Origin: Rhyzopertha dominica
Taxonomy: Eukaryota; Arthropoda; Insecta; Coleoptera; Bostrichidae
Direction of reading: 5' to 3'
Length of the DNA stretch: 64,000 bases
Assembly: GCA_025024175.1 (NCBI GenBank)
Contig: QCXZ01000137.1
Location: forward strand, 8,184,001-8,248,000
The notes under the pieces are model-generated. The model had not been told where the DNA came from, searched no databases, and was given only the letters and a program-made list of their open reading frames with translations. The translations under genes were made by a program, and so were the position numbers. Positions 1 through 9,840 of this stretch are shown piece after piece (the first letter of the stretch is position 1; each line of letters opens with the position of its first letter).

Positions 1-603
1 TGATAAATTTTCGATATTTTGGGAACGCAAAAACCGTGAAATGTCAGGTGTAGAATGATACACAAATCTGCTTAGAGCTAATTCTTTGATTGTTTCAATT
101 TTGCCTATTTCCTCCTTTTGATCTTTTATAACTAAAGAATTTATTATCCGATTACTCAATTGTTCGATTTTGTCGTGAAATGATGTTACAGACTCATTAG
201 ACTGACGTAAGGTATTTAGCTCCTCCATGAGTTGAACGTAGTGTTTTTTATCCAAATATATATTGTTTAGAATTTGCCTGAGTTCAGACCAATTGGAGTA
301 GGATTTTCCATGAAGTTGAGTCCTTACTGGACCAGTTAATTTAGAAATAATATATACCAGTAAAGGGTGTTTTTGGGATGCTGTGGCTAATTTATTTGCA
401 TTATCGCAATTCGTGATAAATTCGTTTATCTCTTGTCTTTTGCCATCAAATGATCTTGGAATTAATGAACAAAGGAATTCTAGTCTGAATTCTGGTTGTC
501 TTTCGGAAGCATGATTGGAATTAGAATTTTGTGTTGCATTTTCTAACGCTGTTAAATCTTCCGTCGAACTAATATTTAAGGGATTTTCAGAAGTGCTGGC
601 CAT
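1..603 (-). CDS. Ty3/gypsy-type retrotransposon Gag, N-terminal part (runs off left edge)
   Basis: The minus strand reads from an ATG at 603 to the window edge without a stop (201 codons). The protein starts MASTSENPLN, has a Ser/Asn/Thr-rich head of about 40 residues, then the segment IPRSFDGKRQEINEFI (about residues 46-61), followed by Leu/Gln/Lys-rich helical sequence to residue 201. The 'IPR-FDG-hydrophobic' block is typical of insect Ty3/gypsy Gag, which assembles the particle that carries the element RNA; no zinc knuckle is reached. A leader, a tRNA-Leu primer-binding site and LTR-like sequence lie upstream in the right order, which supports the start codon. Unlike nearly every other coding relic here, the visible frame is unbroken, so the insertion may be fairly young. 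Pol lies outside the window, so the exact clade (mdg3/Micropia-like is my guess from the primer) is open. Confidence 0.8.
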   Translation of the reverse strand, partial: MASTSENPLNISSTEDLTALENATQNSNSNHASERQPEFRLEFLCSLIPRSFDGKRQEINEFITNCDNANKLATASQKHPLLVYIISKLTGPVRTQLHGKSYSNWSELRQILNNIYLDKKHYVQLMEELNTLRQSNESVTSFHDKIEQLSNRIINSLVIKDQKEEIGKIETIKELALSRFVYHSTPDISRFLRSQNIENLS

Positions 604-896
604 CGCGAAGTACTGAATGATTGTAAAAGGGTTACGGAAGGATTTTGAAATAGAACCTGTTCGTGTCGCTGACGTACAACTAAGTACTCAGTAATTATTG
701 TCGATAAAGAGAAATATCGTACTTACAGTTGGTTGTCCCGGGTTGTCGGTGGATGTGTCGATCAGGCGACCCACTTTCTCCAGGTACTTGGGGGTACTTC
801 TCTTACTGCTGCTCGCAGGTATGTGGCTTAAGGAGTTGAAACTCGCCGAATTCTTCTAGACCCACGGAAGTCCTTTTTCGAATTCGTAGCACAATA
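604..896 (-). other. Untranslated leader of the gypsy-type element
   Basis: This is 293 bp between the primer-binding site and the gag ATG, with stops in all minus-strand frames. It contains a good 5' splice-donor sequence on the minus strand (AACT|GTAAGTAC, 719-730). A donor here could serve a spliced transcript, but no matching acceptor can be checked inside the window. Confidence 0.55.
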
Positions 897-913
897 TCCC
901 ACTTCTGACACCA
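897..913 (-). promoter_or_regulatory. Primer-binding site complementary to tRNA-Leu
   Basis: The minus strand reads TGGTGTCAGAAGTGGGA, the complement of a tRNA-Leu 3' end including CCA. Reverse transcription of the element would start here. It lies a few bases inside the LTR edge and 293 bp before gag, the expected position. Confidence 0.75.
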
Positions 914-1435
914 AAAAGTTGTTGTGACACCAGGTAATTATTTATACGTGTTTTACCAAACACGAGTTACGTCAGGATGTAGCGCGAACGGTGTTAGACG
1001 AGCAAGTCAAAAGTCCACAAGTAACCAACTAAAACTTTATTACTGAATATCGCGACACGATAATTAACAGGTATAAGTTACAGAGAGTGATTTGTATGTT
1101 ATGGCAGATACTTTTACAATGGCCCCGTTTTAGGGGATNACTTAGATTAAGTCACTTCGCATAGGAAGTGGGGGATGGAACCACTTGCGTGCGTATGGTC
1201 CGCGACAAGCGGAGGGTTAGAAATTAATATAAACATACTTAGGGGAAATATTGTGCAAGCTGAGCACACTTGGTCATAATGTTTATAAAGCATGGCTGCA
1301 CTACGGCAGTTTTGGAAGTAGAAAAATATACTTTATAAAGTTAAGCGTGTGGTTTTGCAGGGTCCATATGTACGCAAATGGTGTGTACGTGACTTTACTC
1401 AAATATGAACAAAACAGATTTGGGAACTAACGACA
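914..1435 (-). mobile_element. 5' LTR of the gypsy-type element (outer edge uncertain)
   Basis: In element orientation the LTR ends with GTGTCACAACA at about 920, next to the primer-binding site. A minus-strand AATAAA lies at 1036-1041 and a TATA-like TATAAAC at about 1279-1285; their spacing is close to that in the solo LTR at 48.4 kb. The 5' end is not fixed: a TGTCG start at about 1435 gives an LTR of roughly 515 bp, but no target duplication can be tested because the other end is outside the window. One N is present at 1139. Confidence 0.45.
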
Positions 1436-3910
1436 TAATTCTATTCATGCATAAATGATTATGAAACAGTAATAATTAGATTGATTAAGTTAAAAGGTAG
1501 AGTAGGTATCCAACATACTGCAGGATAAGATCTCCTACAACGCAGGAACAAATAGACCCGACAAAAACTCTTCTGAAATCCCACGATACAAAGGGGTATT
1601 GTTTATATAAAAGTTTACTTACGCGTTTATGCGGGAGATATCCGCGCCTTATCTGTTTATTTACTGTAAAACATCTCGAACAGAAAGCTGTGTTTATTTT
1701 TAGCGCGCATGGATTTCTATAAATCTATCACCTATTTATAGCCGCGGGATTTCTACACTATCTATTTACACAGGTGAGGTGCGCGAGGTTCAGCTAATAA
1801 CAATCGGAAGGATTTACCTACTGGAGCTTGACGATACGTGGTTATCGGTTTATCAATAGAAGATACAAGGACATGTCGTCATGCAGTCCCAGATAAATTA
1901 CATGTTACCTAAAATGACTTATTTTTTATTATTTATTTACTTTTAGAAGTAAAGGTACCCTTTCAACGAAGCTGTGAAAATTTGTTTATATATTTGTTTA
2001 CTTGGATGAGACATGGATATAACATTGCCAGCTCGAATCTTAAGTTTCTATCTTTAAGCGTTTGGGAAGATTTTGTGCTATTTTGTAGCAAAATGACGGA
2101 ATGGAGCAATAGTACTGCGTGAAGGTGAAGATACTGATACATATGAGCTTACGTTGTGATATTTTAATTTGTTGATGTTTATGGGGGGTCAAGAATAACC
2201 CAGAACGTCGGTATCAAACGATAATCAAAACAATGTAGAAACCCAGATTCAGGTAAGCATGAATGAATCTAATAATAAAACATCCAGAATTGAAGAGGAA
2301 GAAATTAAAATTTTTGATTTATTTAAAAATTTAACATGTTTTCTAGGAAAAAAAAGACATCATTTGTCATCATTGAAACATAATAAAAATATTCAGTTCT
2401 AATTGTTAATTTCTTAGTTACCTTTAAATATTTTTTTAATGATTTGTAAATGTAATTAAAAGTATCTGGTATTAGTTTATACACTTGAAGTGGAATAGTT
2501 TCAAACTTTCTCATGTGGCCTAGAATTCAAGTGTCACTATTATCCATCGTTCCTCGGCTGTAATTTCCTCGTTTTTGTATTTTACTTTGATATTAACGTT
2601 TTCACTATAGTTAAAGTTCATTAAAACAAATGTCATCCATTCTGAGGTAGCTTTTGAGGTCGTCAGTTGTAGAAGTTCTCAGCGTTCGTACCAATGTCGA
2701 AAAACAGAAAGAATTTGAGGCAACAATGGCTACATTACCGCATTTTAGAGGAAACGAAAGAAACATATTCGTCGCTTATCCAAAGCAGAAGCAAATTACC
2801 ATGTTTAAATAAAGATTCTTGGCTAATTTTGTCTTACTTTTATTGCGTATAATAATGAAGACAGACGAAACATAATACCTTCTCTAAAATGAAACGTACC
2901 TTTCAGACAGACCCAGTTATCTTTGTGCCTTCAGATTCGACACTGACGTCACTATTTAACTTTCTTAGATAAGGCCTCTCAGGGACATTTCAAACCTAAA
3001 AAATTAAACTTCCGCTGCCGCCACAGATATTCGCGGGGGTTCATTCAATTTCGCCTCCTCAAAGAGCGTTAAATTTTTAAACTAAATGCATAATTACGTT
3101 TTGTTTGTTACGCAGACATTACTGGGAGCAAAACAACGTCTGCCTTCGAAACTAAAGCCGAAACGGCGGAGTTAATTATAAACAAAGTTAAAAATTCCAC
3201 GCAAACCGGCGGTAGTACGTAATTAGCGGGGGAGAAAAAAAAACATGCTCGCTATTGAACGAGCGGAGAACTCCGTGCAGTTTATAAAAATTAATACGCT
3301 TCCATCAAATTGCCACTTTATCGGGTGAAAAACGTTGGTCCTTTAGTTATTCATGCGCCAGACGTATTCTTTTCCCAAAAACAACAGAAATGGACAGAAA
3401 TTATGCATGAAGCCAATTTTGATGTCGTCCACCTGAGCACATATCCCGCGGTCGTTTTAAGCTTCTTTCGATTTACAACGTGGGATATTGCGTACAATCT
3501 GTAACTGCTATTCGTAGCTTTACTTACTCAAAAATACGAATGCACACTTGTGTTTAAAGTTAGCACAGGAAAATTAATAAACATGAAGATAAGACAGAGA
3601 TTTTCTTTGCATAATCCTTTTAAGAAAAATATACGCAAGAAAGTCGTACGCAACATGATTTTACAAATTTGATGCTGCTTCTTAACTATTTATACTTTTA
3701 TCCACTAGAAAGTACACTATTCTTATACCTAATTCATATGTTTTTTTGCAATATATCAGTCGATACTGATACTCTTTATCATACAATTAGTGTTTTGTTT
3801 GAAACAACAATCATAAGCAAAAACAAAACAACTGATCAGATTAATCGTTCAAAGTAGGTAATTTTATTTTCGTCGAGTTTTTCAAGAAAGCTCATTTGGC
3901 AATCATCAAT
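1436..3910. other. Spacer without recognised genes; two GC-richer islands
   Basis: No gene is recognised. Most of the stretch is AT-rich with short chance frames. Two GC-richer islands stand out: about 1,580-1,830, with repeated TTTAT-type homeodomain/Caudal-like cores, and about 2,990-3,310, which includes an AT-rich TTAATTATAAAC block. They look like candidate non-coding regulatory DNA, but nothing in the sequence proves function. Confidence 0.3.
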
Positions 3911-4088
3911 GCAGGTTTCTGTACTTATCTATATACGAACCTACGTCGTAGTTCAAGAAACGACCGCTAGATGACGCATTACCGGTTTTCAACAAACGAC
4001 CAGAGAAATGGCAATGTAGGTCTCTGTACTTACACACCTTATCAATCTACATCGTAGTTCATAAAACCACCGGTAGATAACTCAATTA
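3911..4088. repeat. Diverged tandem duplication, about 105-bp period
   Basis: The first copy begins GCAGGTTTCTGTACTTA at 3911 and the second GTAGGTCTCTGTACTTA at 4016. Both continue with CTACRTCGTAGTTCA and a block like AACSACCGSTAGATRA. Similarity is about 75-80% by eye over about 72 bp, with a small length difference in the middle. No coding frame is conserved between the copies. Confidence 0.7.
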
Positions 4089-6241
4089 CACCACAAAATG
4101 AACACCAAATTGCAGCGCAAGACCTTCAATACTTGAAACGTATCTAAAAGGATTTGGGTTACTTTTTGAGATAAAACATGTAAGCCTTGAAGAATCATTG
4201 GAACTTTCTTATGGGATAATGCTGCATATAATACAGTAGTGCTTAAAACTGCGCAAAATTTTTTATATTCATGTAATGTTGGTAAAAAGAAAGCCAATAA
4301 TGGAACGTGCTGTAGTTGGAGACTATTAACATAGGTGAACTGCGTAGAAGTCCAGACATTATACTTCCCGGTGGTCAACAACTTGTATGACCTTCCTCAT
4401 TCTAGACAAGAAGCACAAAAACCGATAAAATACAGTAAAACAATCAAGCACAAATAGCAGTTGTAACCGGTAATGCACTGCAGAAATGCCGATCAGCAAA
4501 ACCGTATTTACCTCGCGAATAAAAATTATTAGCTATTTTCCCTAAAGGCCAGCACGCAACTACCTATAACTGTAAATAACATTTATGCAAAACTATTAAT
4601 TTTATCGTAACCGATATATTATTGCACACTCAAGGTGAAACCGCCGTGGAACAACAATTGCGTCACAGATGTCTGGTAAACAAACCATAAATGCAGACTG
4701 CAAATTAGTTTTTACAACTTTTAGTGACCGAAGCTCCTGGATTAGCAGGTTTCATTACGGCAACACGCGGAGCGGAAAAAACATTACCGGCGGGTACGGC
4801 CGCCGAAAAGGGGTAAAAATGCCCGAATTTAAATGANCCCTAATACAGCAACCGCAGACGCAGTGGAGTTTTATGGAATTACCCCGAATTTTCATCCAAA
4901 TGGGCGCCAAATATGCTTTTAGCCCGCCTTCGGTATCACGTTTGAAGGTGGCTAACTTCAGCTCGCAACCACAACCTGTTAAAGCAGAATTCGTTTAAGC
5001 ACAAAAGCAATTAGTAGCTTCTAAATCCGAGACAATATAGTATGCAAATAATTTTCTATGGGTACAGTTAGTAACGTGCAGATTGTTCTGCGTTTCTTTT
5101 ACAACACGAGTAGGATGTCTAGGTCAGCCATTCTCTTCTAAGAGCAACATTCCGGGATAAAAATAAATATTCAACTACGTAGTACTTGCGTATTACAATT
5201 GAGAAGGAGGTAACCTGAACGATGGACGTAATTACCGACTATTTGCTTAGTACAAGTAATAAACACTTTCCCACCTCTGTTGCATTAACAATTCCCTCAA
5301 AGAGATGTAAGAATTAAACAAGATTTGTCAGTCGATGTCATCTAGATACATTACACTTAGTAAATTTAAAACTCCAAAAAAATACTACCACTATAATTTA
5401 TTTCGTACCTTATAAATTACTCTTACTATATGCGGTTTCGAAACGCATAAAACATTTTGCAGTAAATATTATTTTGTGGTTGATGTACTATGATAAAAGT
5501 CTCATCTTAATTAAAACTGTTTTATTTCTAACTTTTCTTGCATATAAAACGCAAGTTTCCTTTGTTAAATGGGCAATTTTATTGCAGTATAATAGAACTA
5601 AAGATTTATATATTTTACTTCTAAAAGCAGAAATCATGATTTCAGAAAATGTATTCGTGTAATAACACAAAATTACAATTAATTAATTAACAGTATGCAA
5701 ATTATATGATTTATTTAGAGTGGAGATACGTTCAGTGCTGAAAATTAACTAAAAAAACCCATCTGCAAAAGATGCTCCACGTCACAATCTTCTGTATCTA
5801 AGCATAAATATACATTTTTAATTTAAGGCTCTATTTTTTAAAAATCTTTACAATCCTGTTGAAGTCTAACCAAAAGCTCATTGCAAGGTTCGCATGAAAG
5901 CATAAACTAAAGATTTTAGCTATCCCTACGCCAAAAATCGCAAGAAGGCAACAACTGGTATTCCTTTACCAATCCAGTTGTCCTTACAAGTGGTACCAAG
6001 AAAGTGGCAAACATTCATGTTAAAATGTGCACAACACGACATCCATCATTTATATACCATAAGGTTTGCCTTATGTCTAAAGGAATAATCTCCGGATCGT
6101 TAAAAAAACTGGTAACGTGCTTTGTAAAAAATATAAGATAATTTTGTCCACTTAAACCGACAATTTTATAAGTATATTATTGTCAATCACACCTTTCCAA
6201 ATGTTTATACTAAACGTGAAAATGTGAAGAATGGAATAAAT
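4089..6241. other. AT-rich spacer with one GC-rich island
   Basis: No gene is recognised. An island at about 4,730-4,990 has much higher GC than its surroundings (for example CCGGCGGGTACGGCCGCC) and contains the sites GTCATTACGG-like and TTTTATGG. The minus-strand frame 4,082-4,381 (99 codons) resembles nothing I know and is best treated as chance. Confidence 0.3.
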
Positions 6242-6576
6242 CAGAGGTCCCCAAACTTTTTTATTTTGTATACTACTTGCCACTTGGGTAGAGACCCCCT
6301 GCTTAGCTAAAATTGAATTTAAAAATAATCCTCAACTTCAAATGTGCTTTTGACAACTGGTATAGTGATACTTACTTGGATTTAATTTGTTAGTGTAGTG
6401 AAGTGTCGTGTGAAAAACATAGGTTTAAGTTACACAATCACCACGCCTAGACAGCTTTTCAACTATCAATTCTCAAGATCGTAATGTTACCATACGTGTA
6501 AGTGAATTCTTTCATTAATGGAAAATAAAAATTAAAGTCACGACCTCCTTAATTGAGACCCACTAACGTGGACACT
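6242..6576. mobile_element. Possible hAT-type non-autonomous remnant
   Basis: The left edge CAGAGGTCCCCAAACTTTTT, followed by a GACCCCCTGCTTAGC stretch, closely resembles ends of hAT/Charlie-type elements. The right side carries the complementary style of sequence (CGACCTCC, GAGACCCAC, GTGGAC) expected near the other terminal repeat. No transposase and no 8-bp target duplication can be seen, so this rests on terminal style only. Confidence 0.35.
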
Positions 6577-6613
6577 CACCTACATCTTATAGACCTCCGT
6601 TTTTCCCACTAAA

Positions 6614-6630
6614 CCTGACCTGACCTGACC
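6614..6630. repeat. Interstitial telomere-type (CCTGA)3 run
   Basis: Seventeen bases of perfect CCTGA, the complement of TCAGG, the telomeric unit of many beetles. It lies about 40 bp beyond the hAT-like remnant. Confidence 0.7.
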
Positions 6631-7333
6631 TTTTGTAAGTCATTGTCGACTTCTGGGTGGAGATATAGACCATTTTGAGTACCAATAATGTGCAAAATGT
6701 TAATCAATGAGGGTGCCTTTGATTTGTGCGTCTTAAGAATTATGTTGCATTTCACCATAAATTAAACGCATATCAGCAAATTCTTCATTATTAATCATAT
6801 GCATTTTTCAAGAAATTGCAAGTTTCACGTACATAAATACAAGCCAACATAGTTAACTAATTATTAAACCTGTTTGGCGTATGACACGCTTTTATTTTAC
6901 TTTTTCTTGTTAACTGTCGAAGACTACACCTATAATAGAAGCTACAAAATTGACCCAAAAATACAAACCATTTTTTTTTCTAATTGCAATATGTTTCTTT
7001 CATTAAAAAATAAAGAAGTTGCTAAATCTAAATTCAAAAATGCAAATAAGTTAAAAATTCGGATTAAAAGGAACTAATGACGCGCCCATATGAGAGCCCT
7101 AAAATATTTGTGGAATAACTCGCAAAAACTCCGATCAGAACTTTATTAAAATACCTTATTCAATAACTGATTCTACAGGAAGATTATAATTATTAATTAT
7201 GAACAAACTCTCTTATTGCTATGAGCGACACATGGCACCTTAGTACTGTAAATCTAATTTTCACAAAAAAGAAAGACGTGAATGTGGGCGTGTGTTGTTG
7301 CCATCACATACTGTAATTAGAAGAAAAGTTGTA
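6631..7333. other. AT-rich spacer, no recognised gene
   Basis: Nothing beyond short chance reading frames is seen; base composition is strongly AT-rich. Confidence 0.4.
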
Positions 7334-7880
7334 ATTACTTCCACATCCAACGGACAGGAAGTATTGTATCGCGAAAAAAATTTTCAAAAATTTGTATTTG
7401 CTCATTCGTTTTAAAATGGTCGAAAACGTAAANAAAACAAAATTTGAGCAAAAANAATTCTTGTCTGTGTGTCTGTGTCTGTGTGTCGGTGTGTTNGTGT
7501 GTTTGTGGTTTTGTTTGTGGACACGCTAACTTTCGAAAGACTTAATATATAAACTTGAAATTTGGCAAACGTATAGATCTCAACTACCCAAAGCGACCTA
7601 TTGTTTTTGGGGTAAGTAGGGTATCGGGAAGGGGGCGAAATTGGAGGCTAACTACCTTTTTGCAAATTTTTTTTTCGTTTTAGTATGTGAGTATTATTCG
7701 CAAAAATGCGTCACTTAACGAAAACGGTTTTTCCTAAATATCTCCGAATATATTTAATGTATTCAAAAAATGAAAATACCATCAGATAGGAAATAAAATT
7801 TGTCACAAAAAGTGTCTTAGAAAATGTATTCAAAATTTTGACATTTTCGAAATATTTCCAAAAATCGTATTTTGATAAAG
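7334..7880 (-). repeat. Dispersed repeat, copy 1 (possible PLE 3' region)
   Basis: The copy starts ATTACTTCC at 7334, then GTATTGTATCGCGAAAAAAA, and later has blocks such as CTCAACTACCCAAAGCGACC and ACCATCAGATAGGAAATAAA. The same blocks occur in the same order and orientation at 35,716-36,265. It contains an irregular TGTCTG/TGTG microsatellite (about 7,459-7,515, with N bases) that is shorter in the other copy. At 35.7 kb the repeat lies downstream of a minus-strand PLE endonuclease, so it may be that family's 3' UTR. The sharp shared left edge would then be the element's 3' end. Confidence 0.7.
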
Positions 7881-8975
7881 ATGAAGATATTCAGAAAACA
7901 CTGTAGCTCCGTTAGCAAGCAATCTTGTACATAGGTGATTTATGTTAAATATGCTTAAAATTATCTATATAATATAATGTCTTCGATTGGCTGAAGAGAA
8001 ACATCTAAATCAAACGCTGATGTTTAACAATGTGAAATATTGGAACAGATAAGGAGTTCTTGAGCTTATCAAGAAAAAAGTGACTATGCAAACAAAAACT
8101 CATTTTGTTTTGAACTAGAAATAATTTAGAAGAAATGCGAGTTCCACTGGTATGTAAGCAACAGCAACATCAAGGACCAAGCTCCCTCACATAGATAACG
8201 AAAGGTGCAGCCGACGAAAGTCAAACTGAGAAAAGCAATTACCACCTGCGCAATTCGTACGTAAAGGCTCTGGCACGGCGGAAGGCAATTCGCCAGAAAA
8301 TTAACCCGAGCGAGTTCAATATTATCATAATACACGGCTTTACACGAAACAGCAATACCACCGGCCGTATATCCCGACCAGACGCATAAACATCAAGTGG
8401 CTTGCGAAATCTAATTGGAAATGCAGACGCTGTGCACCTCCTCGCTGGATACCCGATACTATAAAAAATCCAAATGAAATTAAAACTCAGACGCGAGTTA
8501 CAAAGAATTACGAATCGAATTATACGAAGGATGATTATGCCTCCGCACATGAAAGGCTAGTCGGCATAATTGGCGACTGGAAAACTTCCAGGGGCGCGGG
8601 CAACGCGGAACTTTGCGAAAAGTTCGACGGGGAAAAAGAACTTGCGGAAAGTAACAAGACGGGAAATGAGCTGTCGAGGAAAGCGGATGAAAAGTTGTTT
8701 TGGCGAGTACATCGTGATCAACGTCGGCATGGAAAGTAGGTGTATTAAAAGGCAAAAGGAGTTTCGTAGTTTCGTAGAAGATGAACAGCTCACAAAAAGA
8801 CAAGAAATCTAAACTAGTCAGTAGGTGCTATTCGCATCCACTTCATTTAACGATAAAGGTCCACTAACTTCGGTTTCCTAACAAAGTATGCAATCATACA
8901 ATAAAATACATCTCCGAATGTCCCTTTGGCAAAAAAATTAAATCTAACTAGTAGCGTAATTTCCTCTTCGCTGGT
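7881..8975. other. Spacer with GC-balanced island (about 8,120-8,820)
   Basis: Several overlapping frames on both strands are open here, as expected from the lower stop density of this GC-richer island. None gives a recognisable protein and no frame shows a family motif. It may be conserved non-coding sequence or an old unrecognised repeat. Confidence 0.3.
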
Positions 8976-9007
8976 GTTTCGCCCACTGCTGTAGTGAGCA
9001 TCTTCAG
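8976..9007 (-). ncRNA. Hammerhead-ribozyme-like core beside PLE remnant
   Basis: On the minus strand CTGAAGA (rc 9001-9007) is followed by one T, a 7-bp stem GCTCACT/AGTGGGC with one G-T pair and loop ACAGC, then GAAAC (rc 8976-8980). CUGANGA, stem II and GAAA are the conserved hammerhead elements, and PLEs are known to carry hammerhead motifs. The extra base between CUGANGA and the stem, and the lack of an obvious stem III or cleavage triplet, mean the call covers only the core. Confidence 0.4.
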
Positions 9008-9840
9008 AGCCGAGTAACTATCTCCGAGCGAACACAAACTGTTTGCGATGAATGAAAAACCCTTACCATATAACAATTTAAAAACTTTAAATATGTTTTG
9101 GGTAGCTAGGCCGTCATCTTCAGTGGAAGTCAAACAAGCGACTTCTTCAAATCTCTCTAGTGTTAATAGTTACCGAGATACCCTCTACAACTGCAACATT
9201 GTATTTCATAAATACCAGACTTCTCTTGTTTATCTTCCTTATCTTTCGGGTTTCCTCAAGCATATTTAAAAAAAATCATGAATTTTGTTCTAATGTAGGT
9301 GGTGGCGTATAAAATCTGTTTTGATTTGTTTGCTGTATCGTCCTAAGTATGTTGTACAGTTTTATCACAGTGTCGATTATGAAAGAAGAAATTCAATGCC
9401 AAAAGTTTAAGAACCTTGCAATGCATTGATTATAAACATTTTTGTGTTTGTATTTACGCTTTCCTGAAAGTTATCAATGTTACTTTTTTCGATGTTCAAA
9501 ATTAAATCTACAAATCAGTCCACAAATGAAAAAAGAAAAAAGGGAAGTCTGTTTCCCAAGACAGTCCCTAACTGTTGTTTAAAAACTCTACTAGTCTGGA
9601 AACAGTTCTTCGGTGTCTCTCAAAATAATTGAACATTAAATCTATATGTACAATAGGCACTAATGATTGAGACGAGTAATCAACTCTCATCAAATTGAAT
9701 GTTCCTAATTTTGTCTATAAAGGCTAGGAAACTTTTAACTAAAAAATCTGCTGGAGGAATAAGTAAACTACTAAATTCAATGGCCAACCATTTCGAAATC
9801 AGGGAAGCAGTTAAATTAATACCTGTAACAATTAAGGTTT
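8976..9840 (-). pseudogene. Penelope-like element remnant A: reverse transcriptase plus GIY-YIG endonuclease
   Basis: On the minus strand about 70 codons stay open from about 9,838 to 9,630 and read like PLE reverse transcriptase: SKWLAIEFSSLLIPPADFLV, then AFIDKIRNIQFDES, then a stop and LLVS. The catalytic Asp expected after LLVSF is lost. RT-like sequence continues brokenly to about 9,500. The YADD region and connector appear deleted. The endonuclease start KSGIYEIQCCSCRGYLGNY lies at 9,165-9,222 (GIY codons 9,208-9,216, YLG 9,172-9,180), followed by stops. PLEs copy RNA into chromosome ends or breaks with this RT/GIY-YIG pair. The order RT then endonuclease on one strand within 900 bp supports a single element. 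It is inactive: internal deletions, stops and frameshifts. Confidence 0.75.

Noticed and set aside
8239..8812. Cluster of overlapping open frames on both strands
   Set aside because: Open in several frames at once; none has a motif. Kept only as a GC-balanced island.
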